Notes: generated by a model not told the origin, from the letters alone. A stretch of DNA of 64,000 nt from SIG435 sp045530725 (GCA_045530725.1 JAZSCT010000020.1:62001-126000); one strand, 5' to 3'. Counted from the first letter of the stretch, positions 39,402 to 49,518 are shown. Made by a program: numbers and translations.

Positions 39402-39480
39402 ATAACATTTTCAAATGCCTTTATAGTTGGAAGTTTATTGCCTATAATATCAGTAAAATAACTTATACGGAGTGATAAAT

Positions 39481-40929
39481 GTGGACAAATTCAATTTGAA
39501 TAAAATCAAGCAACTGAGGGAAATAAATCATATAACTCAGAAGCAACTTGGTCTTCTTCTGGGTATCAGCGACAGGGCTGTTTCTAAATGGGAATCAGGA
39601 TTGTCAAAGCCATCGGGAGAAAATCTTATTTCTCTTGCAAAGATATTTAATGTACAGGTGGAGGAGTTTTTTGAAGGCTCACCTTGTACCAAAGAGACCA
39701 AAGAAGAGATATCATCTGGTATGGAGTCACTGACAGAATTATACAAAATAGGCAGAGGACCATCGAGTTCACATACTATCGGTCCTGAGAAGGCGTGTAT
39801 GATTTTTAAGGACAGAAACAAAGATGCAGAGAACTTCAAAGTCATTCTCTACGGTTCTCTTGCAAAAACAGGAAAAGGTCATTGCACAGATGAAGTGATA
39901 AGAAAGACCTTCCTTCCATATGAGTGTGAAGTGGAGTTTAATCATATACTTGATGATATTCCTCATCCGAATACTATGGAACTTATTGCTTATAAGGGAA
40001 GTGCGGAGAAGGACAGAGCAAGGGTATTAAGCATAGGTGGCGGAAGTATCGCCTTTGAAAACGATGTTGTAAGAAAGCCTGAGAGGATATATAAACTTGA
40101 CAAATTTACCTCTATTGCAGATTATTGTGAAAAAAAGAATATACGCCTCTGGCAATATGTATTAGAAAATGAGAATGACGATTTTATAAACTATATGTAT
40201 AATATCTGGGATGCTATGAAAACATCAATTAGAAACGGACTTACCGATAAAGGTGAACTTCCCGGAGGTCTTGGCGTAAAGAAAAAGGCGAAATCCCTCT
40301 TCAACAGTCAGCACGTGGATGAGACACCTGTAACAAAAGAAAACAGGATGGTATGCTCATATGCTTTTGCAGTTGGTGAGCAGAATGCATCAGGAGAAAG
40401 AATCGTCACCGCACCTACATGCGGTGCGGCAGGTATTGTGCCTGCTGTATTATACTATCAGCAACAGAAAAACGGCTATAGTGACGAAAGTATCGTCCGT
40501 GCCCTTATGACTGCAGGAATAATAGGAAACTTAATAAAAACCAATGCCTCCATATCAGGTGCAGAGTGCGGATGTCAGGCAGAGGTGGGAAGTGCCTGTG
40601 CTATGGCGGCAGGTGCTCTGGGTGAACTTTTTGACTTTTCTTTCGACAAGATTGAGTATGCTGCAGAGATTGCTATCGAACACCATCTTGGACTTACCTG
40701 TGACCCGATTTGCGGACTTGTACAGATACCTTGTATTGAAAGAAATGCAGTTGCGGCAATGAGAGCAATAAATGCAGTTAATCTTGCAAGTTTTTTGTGG
40801 GATACCAGAAAGATTTCTCTGGATACAGTTATACGGACAATGAAAGAAACAGGCATTGATATGCACCGTTCATACAAGGAAACATCAGAGGCAGGTCTTG
40901 CAAAAATCAGTATCGACAGTAATGAATAA
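39481..40929 (+). CDS. XRE-type HTH fused to L-serine dehydratase
   Basis: The 482-residue protein starts at GTG 39481 with CGGAG eight bases upstream; GTG 39472 is in frame but overlaps that site. Residues about 5-60 are an XRE helix-turn-helix (IKQLREINHITQKQLGLLLG, SDRAVSKWESGLSKPSGENL). The rest is a full single-chain iron-sulfur L-serine ammonia-lyase: GRGPSSSHTIGPEKACMIF in the beta domain and, in the alpha domain, APTCGAAG near 311, AECGCQAEVGSACAM near 361 and LTCDPICGLV near 405, with the Fe-S cysteines. It makes pyruvate and ammonia from serine. A helix-turn-helix at its N-terminus is unusual and suggests a DNA-binding or trigger role. Confidence 0.9.
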   Translation: MDKFNLNKIKQLREINHITQKQLGLLLGISDRAVSKWESGLSKPSGENLISLAKIFNVQVEEFFEGSPCTKETKEEISSGMESLTELYKIGRGPSSSHTIGPEKACMIFKDRNKDAENFKVILYGSLAKTGKGHCTDEVIRKTFLPYECEVEFNHILDDIPHPNTMELIAYKGSAEKDRARVLSIGGGSIAFENDVVRKPERIYKLDKFTSIADYCEKKNIRLWQYVLENENDDFINYMYNIWDAMKTSIRNGLTDKGELPGGLGVKKKAKSLFNSQHVDETPVTKENRMVCSYAFAVGEQNASGERIVTAPTCGAAGIVPAVLYYQQQKNGYSDESIVRALMTAGIIGNLIKTNASISGAECGCQAEVGSACAMAAGALGELFDFSFDKIEYAAEIAIEHHLGLTCDPICGLVQIPCIERNAVAAMRAINAVNLASFLWDTRKISLDTVIRTMKETGIDMHRSYKETSEAGLAKISIDSNE

Positions 40930-41017
40930 TAAAACTTGCAAAGATAAAAAGAGATAATTGACATAGTTAAACTCATCGCACAATCTACTTATAATACACA
41001 GAAAGAGATGAATCTTA

Positions 41018-42382
41018 ATGAACATCGCGGTAAGTCAATATGAAAAAATGACAGGATGGCCAATACCCAAACTTGTGATTATATTGGGGATTCCTACTAC
41101 CATCAGCATGCTTGTGACAAATATATATAATATGGCAGATACTTACTTTGTAAGTGCACTTGGAAACAGCGCAAGCGGTGCGGTAGGTGTTGTATTTGGA
41201 CTTATGGCGATCATACAGGCATTCGGATTTATGTTCGGTCATGGTGCAGGCAGTATAATTGCACGAAAACTTGGTGAAAAAGATGCCCATAGCGCAAGCA
41301 TTTTTGCATCATTAAGTATCGGGGCATGTCTTATAGCAGGGACAGTTCTCGGAATACTTGGACTTATATTCATCGATCCTCTTATGATGCTTCTTGGAAG
41401 TACAGATACTATTCTTCCATATGCCAGAAGTTACGGAATATATATTCTGATGGCAGCACCTGTTACTATGACGAGTTTTGCTCTTAACAATATCTTAAGA
41501 TATGAAGGCAAAGCATTTTTTGCTATGATAGGACTTACTATTGGCGGATTTCTCAATATAATCGGTGATCCGATACTTATATTCGGACTTAATATGGGAG
41601 TTGCGGGAGCAGGGCTTTCCACAGCCATTTCTCAGTTGGTGGGATTTCTCATATTGCTTTCTATGTTTTACAGGGGCAAAACACAGAGTAAATTAAGTAT
41701 TAAGTATGCGAAGGAAAATCCAAAGGGATTACTTACAATTATGGTAACGGGATTTCCAAGTTTTTGCCGTCAGGGGTTAAGCAGTATTGCCACAATGATG
41801 CTCAATAACTATGCAGGAAGTGTTGGCGGAGATGCTGCAGTTGCGGCAATGTCCATAGTAAACAAAATCACATTCTTTATTTTTGCTGTGGGACTTGGTA
41901 TCGGTCAGGGATTTCAGCCTGTGGCATCATTCAATTATGGTGCAAAAATGTATTCAAGAGTGAAAAAAGCATTTTATTTTACATTTTGTGCAGGTGAGGT
42001 ATTGCTTGGATCTTTTGTGATAGTGGGACTTATTTTTTCAAATAATCTGATACAACTTTTCCGTGATGACCCATCAGTTATCGAAATAGGAACATTAAGC
42101 CTCAAATTGCAGTTTTTAGCACTTTTATTCCATCCTTTGACAATCTGTGCGAATATGCTGTTCCAAAGCATAGGGGAGAATATTAAGGCTACATTTCTGT
42201 CGCTTTTGAGAAGCGGCATACTGTTCATACCGATACTTGTGATTCTTACAGAAACGGTGGGGCTTTTTGGCGTTCAGTCGGCTCAGGCCATAGCAGACGT
42301 GTTGGCGTTTTTTATTTCTGCGCCAATTGTACTAAGGTTTTTAAAAAAACTTCCTGAGGATCAATTACAGACTGACAGATAA
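41018..42382 (+). CDS. MATE-family multidrug efflux transporter
   Basis: The 454-residue protein has twelve hydrophobic segments in two halves, each opening with the family pattern: LVIILGIPTTISMLVTNIYN then DTYFVSALG, and LTIMVTGFPSFCRQGLSSIA. FGHGAGSIIARKLGEKDA is the conserved loop. MATE proteins export cationic drugs with Na+ or H+. It starts at ATG 41018, with the RBS AAAGAGATG a little far. No regulator is adjacent. Confidence 0.92.
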   Translation: MNIAVSQYEKMTGWPIPKLVIILGIPTTISMLVTNIYNMADTYFVSALGNSASGAVGVVFGLMAIIQAFGFMFGHGAGSIIARKLGEKDAHSASIFASLSIGACLIAGTVLGILGLIFIDPLMMLLGSTDTILPYARSYGIYILMAAPVTMTSFALNNILRYEGKAFFAMIGLTIGGFLNIIGDPILIFGLNMGVAGAGLSTAISQLVGFLILLSMFYRGKTQSKLSIKYAKENPKGLLTIMVTGFPSFCRQGLSSIATMMLNNYAGSVGGDAAVAAMSIVNKITFFIFAVGLGIGQGFQPVASFNYGAKMYSRVKKAFYFTFCAGEVLLGSFVIVGLIFSNNLIQLFRDDPSVIEIGTLSLKLQFLALLFHPLTICANMLFQSIGENIKATFLSLLRSGILFIPILVILTETVGLFGVQSAQAIADVLAFFISAPIVLRFLKKLPEDQLQTDR

Positions 42383-42407
42383 ATTATTAGGAGAGTAGCG
42401 AAGGTAA

Positions 42408-43238
42408 ATGAAACTGATAGACTTACACACACATTCTACAATGTCCGACGGATCTATGACTCCCGAAGAACTTGTAAATCTCGCTGCGGTAAGCGGACTC
42501 TCTGCAATAGCATTAACTGACCACGATAGCGTGGAAGGGGTAGAGAGGGCAATTCTGGAAGGAAAAAGAGCAGGTGTAGAAGTAATACCCGCGGTGGAAA
42601 TGTCTGCACAGTTCAAGACAGAAACTCACATTCTGGGATATGGTATTGACATATATGATGAAGGGTTTCTGAGTGCTATGGAAGAAGTGAGAAAAGCACG
42701 GTACCAAAGAAATGTGATAACTGCAGAAAATTTAAGGAAAATGGGTTTTGATGTGACATATGAAGAGGCATTAAAATTTGCACCTAATGGTGTTTTGGGC
42801 AGAGCACATTATGCAAAACTTATGGTGGAAAAAGGTTATGTCAAATCGGTAAAAGATGCCTTTGACGAGTATCTTTCAAGCGGTAAGGAAGGGTATTGCA
42901 CACTTCAGAGATACAGTCCCGAAGAATGTATTGAAATAATCAACAATGCAGGAGGAAAAGCATTTCTTGCTCATCTTCATCTTATAAAACTTCCCGATAA
43001 TGAACTTGAAGAATATGTGATAAGATTAAAGAGGGCAGGACTTTCGGGAATAGAAGGGTACTATACTGAATATGATGAAGATATGCAGGATAAATATATG
43101 GCTCTTGCAAAGAAACATTCTTTGCTCATAAGCGGCGGTACAGATTTTCATGGAGAGATGAAACCGCAGATTTCTATAGGAAAAGGCTACGGGAATATGG
43201 AAATACCATATATTTTGCTTGAAAATATACTTAAATAG
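42408..43238 (+). CDS. PHP-domain phosphoesterase (TrpH/RNase AM-like)
   Basis: The 276-residue protein has the PHP metal motifs IDLHTHSTMSDGSMTPEEL (about 3-21), LTDHDSVEGVERAI, EMSAQ and, late, ISGGTDFHGEMKP (about 242-254). Such proteins hydrolyse 3',5'-nucleoside bisphosphates or short RNA. The insertion with AHLHLIKLPD in the middle is typical. It follows the MATE gene by 26 bases in the same direction; the AGGAGAG site precedes ATG 42408. Confidence 0.88.
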   Translation: MKLIDLHTHSTMSDGSMTPEELVNLAAVSGLSAIALTDHDSVEGVERAILEGKRAGVEVIPAVEMSAQFKTETHILGYGIDIYDEGFLSAMEEVRKARYQRNVITAENLRKMGFDVTYEEALKFAPNGVLGRAHYAKLMVEKGYVKSVKDAFDEYLSSGKEGYCTLQRYSPEECIEIINNAGGKAFLAHLHLIKLPDNELEEYVIRLKRAGLSGIEGYYTEYDEDMQDKYMALAKKHSLLISGGTDFHGEMKPQISIGKGYGNMEIPYILLENILK

Positions 43239-43312
43239 CGGAATTTACTTGCAATAAATGATACAATTTGCTAAAATGTATATACAATACTTAATTTACG
43301 GAGGAATTAATT

Positions 43313-44206
43313 ATGGCAAATGCTGCACAGGCACTTCTTGATATGAAAAGAACAAGTGATTTCCTTGTTTGCGTAGATTCTGACGGTTGCGCATTCGATA
43401 CAATGGAAATCAAACATAAAGAAAGTTTCATTCCCCATCTTATCGATGTGTACAATCTTCAGGCAGTATCTACCCTTGCAAGAGAAACATGGGAGTTTGT
43501 AAACCTTTATTCAAAAACAAGAGGATGTAACAGATTTCCCGGTGTTGTAAAAACTATCGACCTTCTTGAGAAGAGACCGGAAGCAATCAGAAGAGGATTT
43601 AAGAAACCTGACATCGAATCTTTGAGAAACTGGTGTGAAACAGAATCCAAACTTGGAAACCCTGCTTTGATAGCATACTGCGAAGCACATCCTGAAGATG
43701 AAGAAATGAAAAAGGCTTTGAGATGGACAACAGAAGTAAATGAAACCATCAAGAGAATGGTTCATGATGTACCACCTTTCCCAAACTTAAGAGAATGTTT
43801 CGAAAAGATGAAAGGCAAAGTAGATATCATAGTTGTATCTCAAGCATCAAATGATGCATTGGAAAGAGAATGGTCAGAAAATGACCTTACAAAATATGTA
43901 ACAGTTGTATGTGGTCAGGAAATGGGTACAAAGGCTCAATGTATAGAACTTGCCAAGAAGCAGGGCTACAAAGATGATCACGTACTTATGATAGGGGATG
44001 CACCGGGAGACTGCAAAGCAGCTAAATCAAACGGCGTACTCTGGTATCCGATCAACCCGGGTCAGGAAGAAGATTCATGGAAGAAACTTTTTGACGAAGC
44101 ATTTGACAAGTTTATGAATCTTGAATATAAGGGCGCATATGAAGATTCTCTCATTGAATATTATGAGAGCCTTCTTCCTGCAACACCACCTTGGGAGAAT
44201 AAATAA
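43313..44206 (+). CDS. HAD-superfamily hydrolase
   Basis: The 297-residue protein has the HAD motif I as CVDSDGCAFDTME (about 21-33, DSDGC with the nucleophile Asp in a modified DxD), a cap region with FPNLRECFEKMKGKVD, then VVSQASNDA (motif II), and HVLMIGDAPGDCKAAKSNG (motif IV, about 222-240). It should be a phosphatase; the substrate is unknown. A cap with a helical insert of about 130 residues suggests a C1-type cap. The site GGAGG precedes ATG 43313. Confidence 0.85.
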   Translation: MANAAQALLDMKRTSDFLVCVDSDGCAFDTMEIKHKESFIPHLIDVYNLQAVSTLARETWEFVNLYSKTRGCNRFPGVVKTIDLLEKRPEAIRRGFKKPDIESLRNWCETESKLGNPALIAYCEAHPEDEEMKKALRWTTEVNETIKRMVHDVPPFPNLRECFEKMKGKVDIIVVSQASNDALEREWSENDLTKYVTVVCGQEMGTKAQCIELAKKQGYKDDHVLMIGDAPGDCKAAKSNGVLWYPINPGQEEDSWKKLFDEAFDKFMNLEYKGAYEDSLIEYYESLLPATPPWENK

Positions 44207-44229
44207 TACAAATTAATAACTGAATAAGT

Positions 44230-44270
44230 AAAGGGAATGTAAAATGTATTTTATTTACATTCCCTTTTTT
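44230..44270 (+). terminator. Terminator of the HAD gene
   Basis: AAAGGGAATGTAAA (44230-44243) pairs with TTTACATTCCCTTT (44254-44267), followed by T-run. Strong intrinsic terminator. Confidence 0.9.
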
Positions 44271-44290
44271 TAGTGGATAGCAAAAAGAAA

Positions 44291-44313
44291 GGGTATGACC
44301 TGTGGTCACACCC
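44291..44313 (-). terminator. Terminator of the ABC ATPase gene (leftward)
   Basis: GGGTATGACC (44291-44300) pairs with GGTCACACCC (44304-44313) with a three-base loop. On the minus strand TTTCTTTTTG follows. It lies 17 bases after the ATPase stop codon. Confidence 0.85.
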
Positions 44314-44329
44314 TTTCAAACTATAGTTA

Positions 44330-45442
44330 TTAGTTTGTGATTGTAAGTTCAGTTTCTTTGTCGAATACGTGAATCTTATGAGCATCAATAGCAATCTTAA
44401 TATCGTCACCATATTTAGCAGTTGTTCTTGGGTTAACTCTTGCGGTAAAACTTGTTCCTGCGATTGAGAGGTAAAGATATGTTTCAGCACCCATAACTTC
44501 TGTAAGGTCAACATGTGCACTTACAACTGATTCAGGGCTCATTGAAAGGAAACTTTCATCATCATACATATCTTCAGGTCTGATACCCATAACAACTTCT
44601 TTGCCAACATAGTCGCCTTCGATAAGAGCTTTTGCTTTTGATTCTTCAAGTTTGATTGATTCTTTGCCGAATTCAAGATATACAGCATCATTTTTCTTAA
44701 CAACTGTAGCATCAATGAAGTTCATCTGTGGGCTTCCGATAAATCCTGCAACGAACATATTGCAAGGATAGTTGTAAAGATTGATAGGAGAATCAACCTG
44801 TTGCATGAAGCCGTCTTTCATAACAATGATTCTTGTGCCCATTGTCATAGCTTCTGTCTGGTCATGAGTTACATAGATGAATGTTGTCTGGAGTTTTTTG
44901 TGAAGTTTACCGATTTCTGTTCTCATCTGTACTCTGAGCTTAGCATCAAGGTTTGAAAGAGGTTCGTCCATAAGGAATACCTTAGGTTCACGAACGATAG
45001 CTCTACCCAGCGCAACTCTCTGTCTCTGACCACCTGACAAAGCCTTTGGCTTTCTGTCCAGGAGATGTTCTATATCAAGAATCTTAGCTGCTTCTCTTAC
45101 TCTCTTGTCGATTTCTTCCTTTGGAGTCTTTCTGAGTTTGAGAGCAAATCCCATGTTTTCATATACTGTCATATGTGGATAAAGAGCATAGTTCTGGAAA
45201 ACCATCGCAATGTCTCTGTCCTTCGGTGCTACATCGTTTACGACTGTATCGCCAATTTTAAGGGTACCTTCTGAAATTTCTTCAAGGCCTGCGATCATTC
45301 TCAATGTGGTTGATTTACCGCAACCTGAAGGTCCAACCAAAACGATGAATTCCTTGTCAGCAATTTCAAGACAGAAATCTGAAACAGCCACAACACCACC
45401 GCTATACTTTTTGTAAATGTGTTCTAATGTTAAACTTGCCAT
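44330..45442 (-). CDS. msmK: Sugar ABC transporter ATP-binding protein (MsmK/UgpC-type)
   Basis: The 370-residue protein has Walker A GPSGCGKSTTLRMIAGLEEI, the ABC signature LSGGQRQRVALGRAIVREPK, Walker B VFLMDEPLSNLDA, and TFIYVTHDQTEAMTMGTRI, followed by the regulatory OB (TOBE) domain with MGIRPEDM. It is the multitask ATPase that powers several sugar importers in Firmicutes. No permease or binding protein is beside it. A palindrome GATTAC-N5-GTAATC lies 28 bases before the start. Confidence 0.92.
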   Translation of the reverse strand: MASLTLEHIYKKYSGGVVAVSDFCLEIADKEFIVLVGPSGCGKSTTLRMIAGLEEISEGTLKIGDTVVNDVAPKDRDIAMVFQNYALYPHMTVYENMGFALKLRKTPKEEIDKRVREAAKILDIEHLLDRKPKALSGGQRQRVALGRAIVREPKVFLMDEPLSNLDAKLRVQMRTEIGKLHKKLQTTFIYVTHDQTEAMTMGTRIIVMKDGFMQQVDSPINLYNYPCNMFVAGFIGSPQMNFIDATVVKKNDAVYLEFGKESIKLEESKAKALIEGDYVGKEVVMGIRPEDMYDDESFLSMSPESVVSAHVDLTEVMGAETYLYLSIAGTSFTARVNPRTTAKYGDDIKIAIDAHKIHVFDKETELTITN

Positions 45443-45746
45443 TTGACTTCTTCCTCCTAATAAAAATGTGATTACCCTATGTAATCTTTTATATGTTATA
45501 TATATAATATCACAAATTTTCGATTAATGAAATTAGATTATTTCACAAAAAAACAAGTGAATATTTAGTAACTTTGCATAAAAGTTGTTAAAAAAACCCT
45601 TTTTTCGAAAAAAAATCGTGCATTTTCAGTGATTTTTTGCAAAAAACAACCAATTCATAGGAGTAATTTAACACATTTGTAACAGGTTTTTGCAAATTTT
45701 GTGAGATACGATAGTTTGACTGTTAAAATTTGACGAAATTTTGTGA
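45443..45746. other. AT-rich gap upstream of msmK and downstream of tex
   Basis: This 304-bp stretch has no gene. It holds the leftward promoter area of msmK (TATTAT near 45510-45515 on the minus strand), the palindrome GATTAC-CCTAT-GTAATC at 45470-45486, and runs of A and T at 45590-45660 without clear hairpins. I see no ORF with a ribosome-binding site. Confidence 0.5.
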
Positions 45747-47903
45747 CTATTGTACATCTTTCATGGAAAGACTGATTCTTTTTTTCGCCAGATCAACATT
45801 TACTACCTTTACCTTCACCACATCTCCCACACTCAGTACATCGGTAGGGTGTTTGATGAATTTGTTGCTTATTTCTGAAATATGTACAAGTCCGTCCTGA
45901 TGTACTCCTATATCCACAAAAGCACCAAAGTCAATAACATTTCTTACAGTACCTTCCATCACCATTCCGGGAGTCAGGTCTTCCATACCCATTACGTTTT
46001 CCATAAGGATAGGAGAGGGCATATCTTCACGGGGGTCTCTGCCCGGTTTTTTAAGTGCATCTATAATATCTGTAAGGGTAATTTTTCCAATATCATTTTC
46101 CTGTGCGAATTTGTCAAGATCTATACCTATAAGCCTTAAGTCGATATCTGTAAGTTTCTTATCGGATACGTCCTTTTCTGTGTAACCGAGAGTAGATAGA
46201 AGTTTAAGTGCCGCCTGGTATGATTCGGGATGAACAGATGTATTGTCAAGGACATTTTCTGATTCGGGGATTTTTAAGAATCCTGCGCATTGTGTAAATG
46301 CCTTCGGACCAAGTTTGTCCACTTTCAGAAGTTCTTTTCTGGAAGTGAATATTCCGTTTTGCTCACGGTATGATACAATGTTTTTTGCCACAGTACCGCT
46401 TATGCCTGAAACATATGACAAAAGTACCCCCGAAGCAGTATTGAGATCCACACCCACATTGTTTACGCAGTCTTCCACCACACCGCCCAATGCATCGTGG
46501 AGTTGAGTCTGGTTCATATCGTGCTGATACTGACCTACACCGATAGATTTGGGATCTATCTTTACAAGTTCAACCAGAGGATCCTGCATTCTTCTTGCGA
46601 TTGATACCGCACTTCTCTGTTCAACAGTGAAATCAGGGAATTCTTCCGCACCTTCCTTACTTGCCGAATATACAGATGCGCCTGCTTCATTTACCATCAT
46701 ATAATAGAGTTTTTTCTCACATTTTCTGATAAGATCCGATACAAAAATTTCTGATTCCTTTGAGGCAGTACCATTTCCGATTGCGATAATATCTATATCA
46801 TACTTTGATATAAGTGAGAGAACAAATTTTTCTGACTTGTCCTTGTCGTGATTTGGAAGGGTACAGTATATTATACCTGTGTCAAGGACCTTTCCTGTAT
46901 GGTCGATTACAGCCACTTTGCATCCTGTACGGTACCCCGGGTCTATGCCGAGAACGGTCTTTCCCTTGATTGGCGGTTGCATAAGAAGTGCCTTGAGGTT
47001 TTTGGAGAAGAGTTTTATGGCGCTGTCTGATGCTCTGTCGGTAAGTTCGTTTCTGATTTCCCTTTCTATTGAAGGCCATATGAGACGTTTGAAGGAATCT
47101 TCTGCAGAAGCCTTTATGAAAGGAGCAAATACAGATCCGGAATCCTTTATAATGTCCGATGTAATGTAATCCACAAAAGAATCATTATCTGCAGTTATTG
47201 TTACACTTAAGAAGTCTTCCTTTTCCCCTCTGTTTATAGCAAGGATTCTGTGGTCTGCAATTTTTGTAAGACTTTGTGAGAACTCATAGTACATTTCATA
47301 TACAGATTCCTTTTCGGTATCCTTTGCACATACATCCATAATTCCTGTTTGCATAGTCTTTTCACGGATATATTTTCTGTATTCTGCATTGTTTGAAATG
47401 TTTTCTGCGATTATATCACTTGCACCGTTAAGTGCGTCTTCTGAAGTTTCCACACCTCTTTCAGGATCTATATATTCTTTTGCAATATCATCAAGTGATG
47501 CACAAATAATACTTTGTTCAAAGATTGTATCTGCAAGAGGTTCAAGGCCTTTTTCTTTTGCAATGGAAGCCCTGGTACGCTTTTTCTGTTTGTATGGACG
47601 GTATATGTCTTCCAGTTCTGTGAGTTTTTTCGCTTTGTCAAGAGCCTCAAGTATTTCATCTGTGAGTTTGCCCTGGCTGTCTATAAGACGGATGATTTCT
47701 TCTTTTCTTTCTTCGAAGGAACGAAGATAATTAAGTCTTGTGAAAAGTTCTCTCATCTGACTGTCATCAAGAGAGCCTGTGGCTTCCTTTCTGTAACGTG
47801 AAATAAATGCAACGGTGTTTCCTTCGTCAATGAGTTTCACCGCATTTTCCACCTGATTTATTCCGATGGAAAGTTCTTCGCTGAGTTTCTTTATAATATC
47901 CAT
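45747..47903 (-). CDS. tex: Tex-family RNA-binding protein
   Basis: The 718-residue protein has the helical N-terminus, the RNase-H-like YqgF domain (GKTVLGIDPGYRTGCKVAV, near 320-340), helix-hairpin-helix motifs (NTASGVLLSYVSGISGTVAK, GIFTSRKELLKVDKLGPKAF) and a C-terminal S1 domain (GMVMEGTVRNVIDFGAFVDI, GLVHISEIS). Tex is a transcription-associated factor that can bind RNA and promote accurate expression in stress. It starts right after the rsuA stop without a gap. Confidence 0.95.
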   Translation of the reverse strand: MDIIKKLSEELSIGINQVENAVKLIDEGNTVAFISRYRKEATGSLDDSQMRELFTRLNYLRSFEERKEEIIRLIDSQGKLTDEILEALDKAKKLTELEDIYRPYKQKKRTRASIAKEKGLEPLADTIFEQSIICASLDDIAKEYIDPERGVETSEDALNGASDIIAENISNNAEYRKYIREKTMQTGIMDVCAKDTEKESVYEMYYEFSQSLTKIADHRILAINRGEKEDFLSVTITADNDSFVDYITSDIIKDSGSVFAPFIKASAEDSFKRLIWPSIEREIRNELTDRASDSAIKLFSKNLKALLMQPPIKGKTVLGIDPGYRTGCKVAVIDHTGKVLDTGIIYCTLPNHDKDKSEKFVLSLISKYDIDIIAIGNGTASKESEIFVSDLIRKCEKKLYYMMVNEAGASVYSASKEGAEEFPDFTVEQRSAVSIARRMQDPLVELVKIDPKSIGVGQYQHDMNQTQLHDALGGVVEDCVNNVGVDLNTASGVLLSYVSGISGTVAKNIVSYREQNGIFTSRKELLKVDKLGPKAFTQCAGFLKIPESENVLDNTSVHPESYQAALKLLSTLGYTEKDVSDKKLTDIDLRLIGIDLDKFAQENDIGKITLTDIIDALKKPGRDPREDMPSPILMENVMGMEDLTPGMVMEGTVRNVIDFGAFVDIGVHQDGLVHISEISNKFIKHPTDVLSVGDVVKVKVVNVDLAKKRISLSMKDVQ

Positions 47904-48614
47904 TTATTTTGTCTCCTTTATAAGATTGATTTCTTCAGGTGTAAGTTTTTTTACTTCACCTGGATCAAGTGTATCATCAAGTGTAAGACCGCCCATAGAT
48001 ATTCTCTTAAGATATAATACAGATGATCCCACTTTTTCAAACATTCTCTTGATCTGATGAAATTTACCTTCGGATATTGTCACATACACATTTGTGTTGT
48101 AGGCGTCATAATTTATTATTTCAAGTGTGGCAGGCCCGGTTACAAAATCCCCAAGGTCCATACCTTCTTTGAATACTGATATTTCTTTCTCTCCCATATG
48201 ACCTTCAACAGTTGCAAAATATGTCTTTGGCACATGCTTTTTAGGGGAGAGTATATCGTGGGCAAATTTGCCGTCGTTTGTAAGAAGCAAAAATCCTTCT
48301 GTGTCAATGTCAAGTCTTCCTGCAGGAAACAGGTCGTAGAGAAGATATTCTTCATCAAGGAGTTCAAGTACGGTTCTTTGTCTTGGGTCATCGGTTGCGC
48401 TGATATAACCCTGAGGTTTGTTCATCATAAGATAAATGTACTTTTCGTACTCTATCACCTGATCATATACTGTGACCATGTCAGATTCGGATATGTTTTT
48501 TCCGGGATCCTTTTCACATACACCGTTTACAGATACTGCACCCTGTCTGATTATCTTTTTTAAATTTTTCCGTGTTTCCACCTTGCAGTCACTTAAGAAC
48601 TTGTCAAGTCGCAT
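47904..48614 (-). CDS. rsuA: 16S rRNA pseudouridine synthase (RsuA-type)
   Basis: The 236-residue protein has an N-terminal S4-like domain (RLDKFLSDCKVETRKNLKKI) and the pseudouridine synthase core MNKPQGYISATDDPRQRTVL with LFPAGRLDIDTEGFLLLTND, the catalytic Asp in GRLDIDTEG at about 105. It converts a uridine in 16S rRNA (position 516 in E. coli). It abuts tex and is in the same leftward transcript. Confidence 0.9.
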   Translation of the reverse strand: MRLDKFLSDCKVETRKNLKKIIRQGAVSVNGVCEKDPGKNISESDMVTVYDQVIEYEKYIYLMMNKPQGYISATDDPRQRTVLELLDEEYLLYDLFPAGRLDIDTEGFLLLTNDGKFAHDILSPKKHVPKTYFATVEGHMGEKEISVFKEGMDLGDFVTGPATLEIINYDAYNTNVYVTISEGKFHQIKRMFEKVGSSVLYLKRISMGGLTLDDTLDPGEVKKLTPEEINLIKETK

Positions 48615-48634
48615 ATATATACTCCTTTGTATGG

Positions 48635-49075
48635 TTACTTAAAATTGGTTTTTTCTATAGAATGCATAAAGCCGTCAAGTTTTGTGCTGGATACGTCTGC
48701 GGCAACTATCTTTCCTTGATGTACAAATATGTTTACTCTTGCATAGTTTTTGTCAAGGGGGTGATTGAGAAGTTTGTAGGAAAATCTGACGATTTCCTTT
48801 CCTGCAAGAGGTCTTAAGTCAAATCCTGATTTTTGTTGCATACGGTTATATTCTTCGAGAGTTTTTGAAAACACTTCAGGAATAAGGGTGTGGGACTTTT
48901 CTTTTGGCTCTTCAGACACATCCCATCCAAATGAGCGTATGTATTCTATACGTTTGTCATTTGAAGATCCATCTTTTAAAAGATTTGCGGATGTCACAAC
49001 ACCTTTTGAGGGAAGAACAAAGATAAGGATTATAAGTACGCTTATCGCCAATATGATGTAAATGATTTTTTTCAC
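48635..49075 (-). CDS. DUF4830-like membrane-anchored protein
   Basis: The 146-residue protein has an N-terminal hydrophobic anchor (IIYIILAISVLIILIFVLP) and a domain with RIEYIRSFGWDVSEEPKEKS, YNRMQQKSGFDLRPLAGKEI, and DVSSTKLDGFMHSIEK, features I associate with DUF4830. It is found in Clostridia with no known function and probably faces outside the membrane. It lies upstream of rsuA in the same direction, 20 bases away. Confidence 0.7.
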   Translation of the reverse strand: MKKIIYIILAISVLIILIFVLPSKGVVTSANLLKDGSSNDKRIEYIRSFGWDVSEEPKEKSHTLIPEVFSKTLEEYNRMQQKSGFDLRPLAGKEIVRFSYKLLNHPLDKNYARVNIFVHQGKIVAADVSSTKLDGFMHSIEKTNFK

Positions 49076-49518
49076 AAATAAACACCTCCGTATTATATAA
49101 ATACAAAGGTATTTTTGCCTTTATGAACAGTATAACAGATTTGCAAAAAAAATCAATCATATAAATGTTAAAACAGAGTTAACAAAATGGTTTACATAAC
49201 ACCAACGCAATTATCAGGAAAAATAAAAAAATATCAACATTTCAACATAGTTATCCACCACTTAATAGTGTAAAAGTATGGGTTTTGGGCAGTTATCCAC
49301 AGGTTTACACATAAAATTGGCAAAATGTGACAAGGTTTACAAAGAGGTTTACATAATTCAAAATGAAACAAATTTTTAACATTTTTTTAGTAAAGTGCGA
49401 ATATTCCTTTAAGAATGGGGAATTAATTGTTACACATCAAAAAAATTGTGAAAAAACCTTTCATTATATTAAATAAATATAATTATAAAAAATTATTCCA
49501 AAAAAATACAAAAAACTC

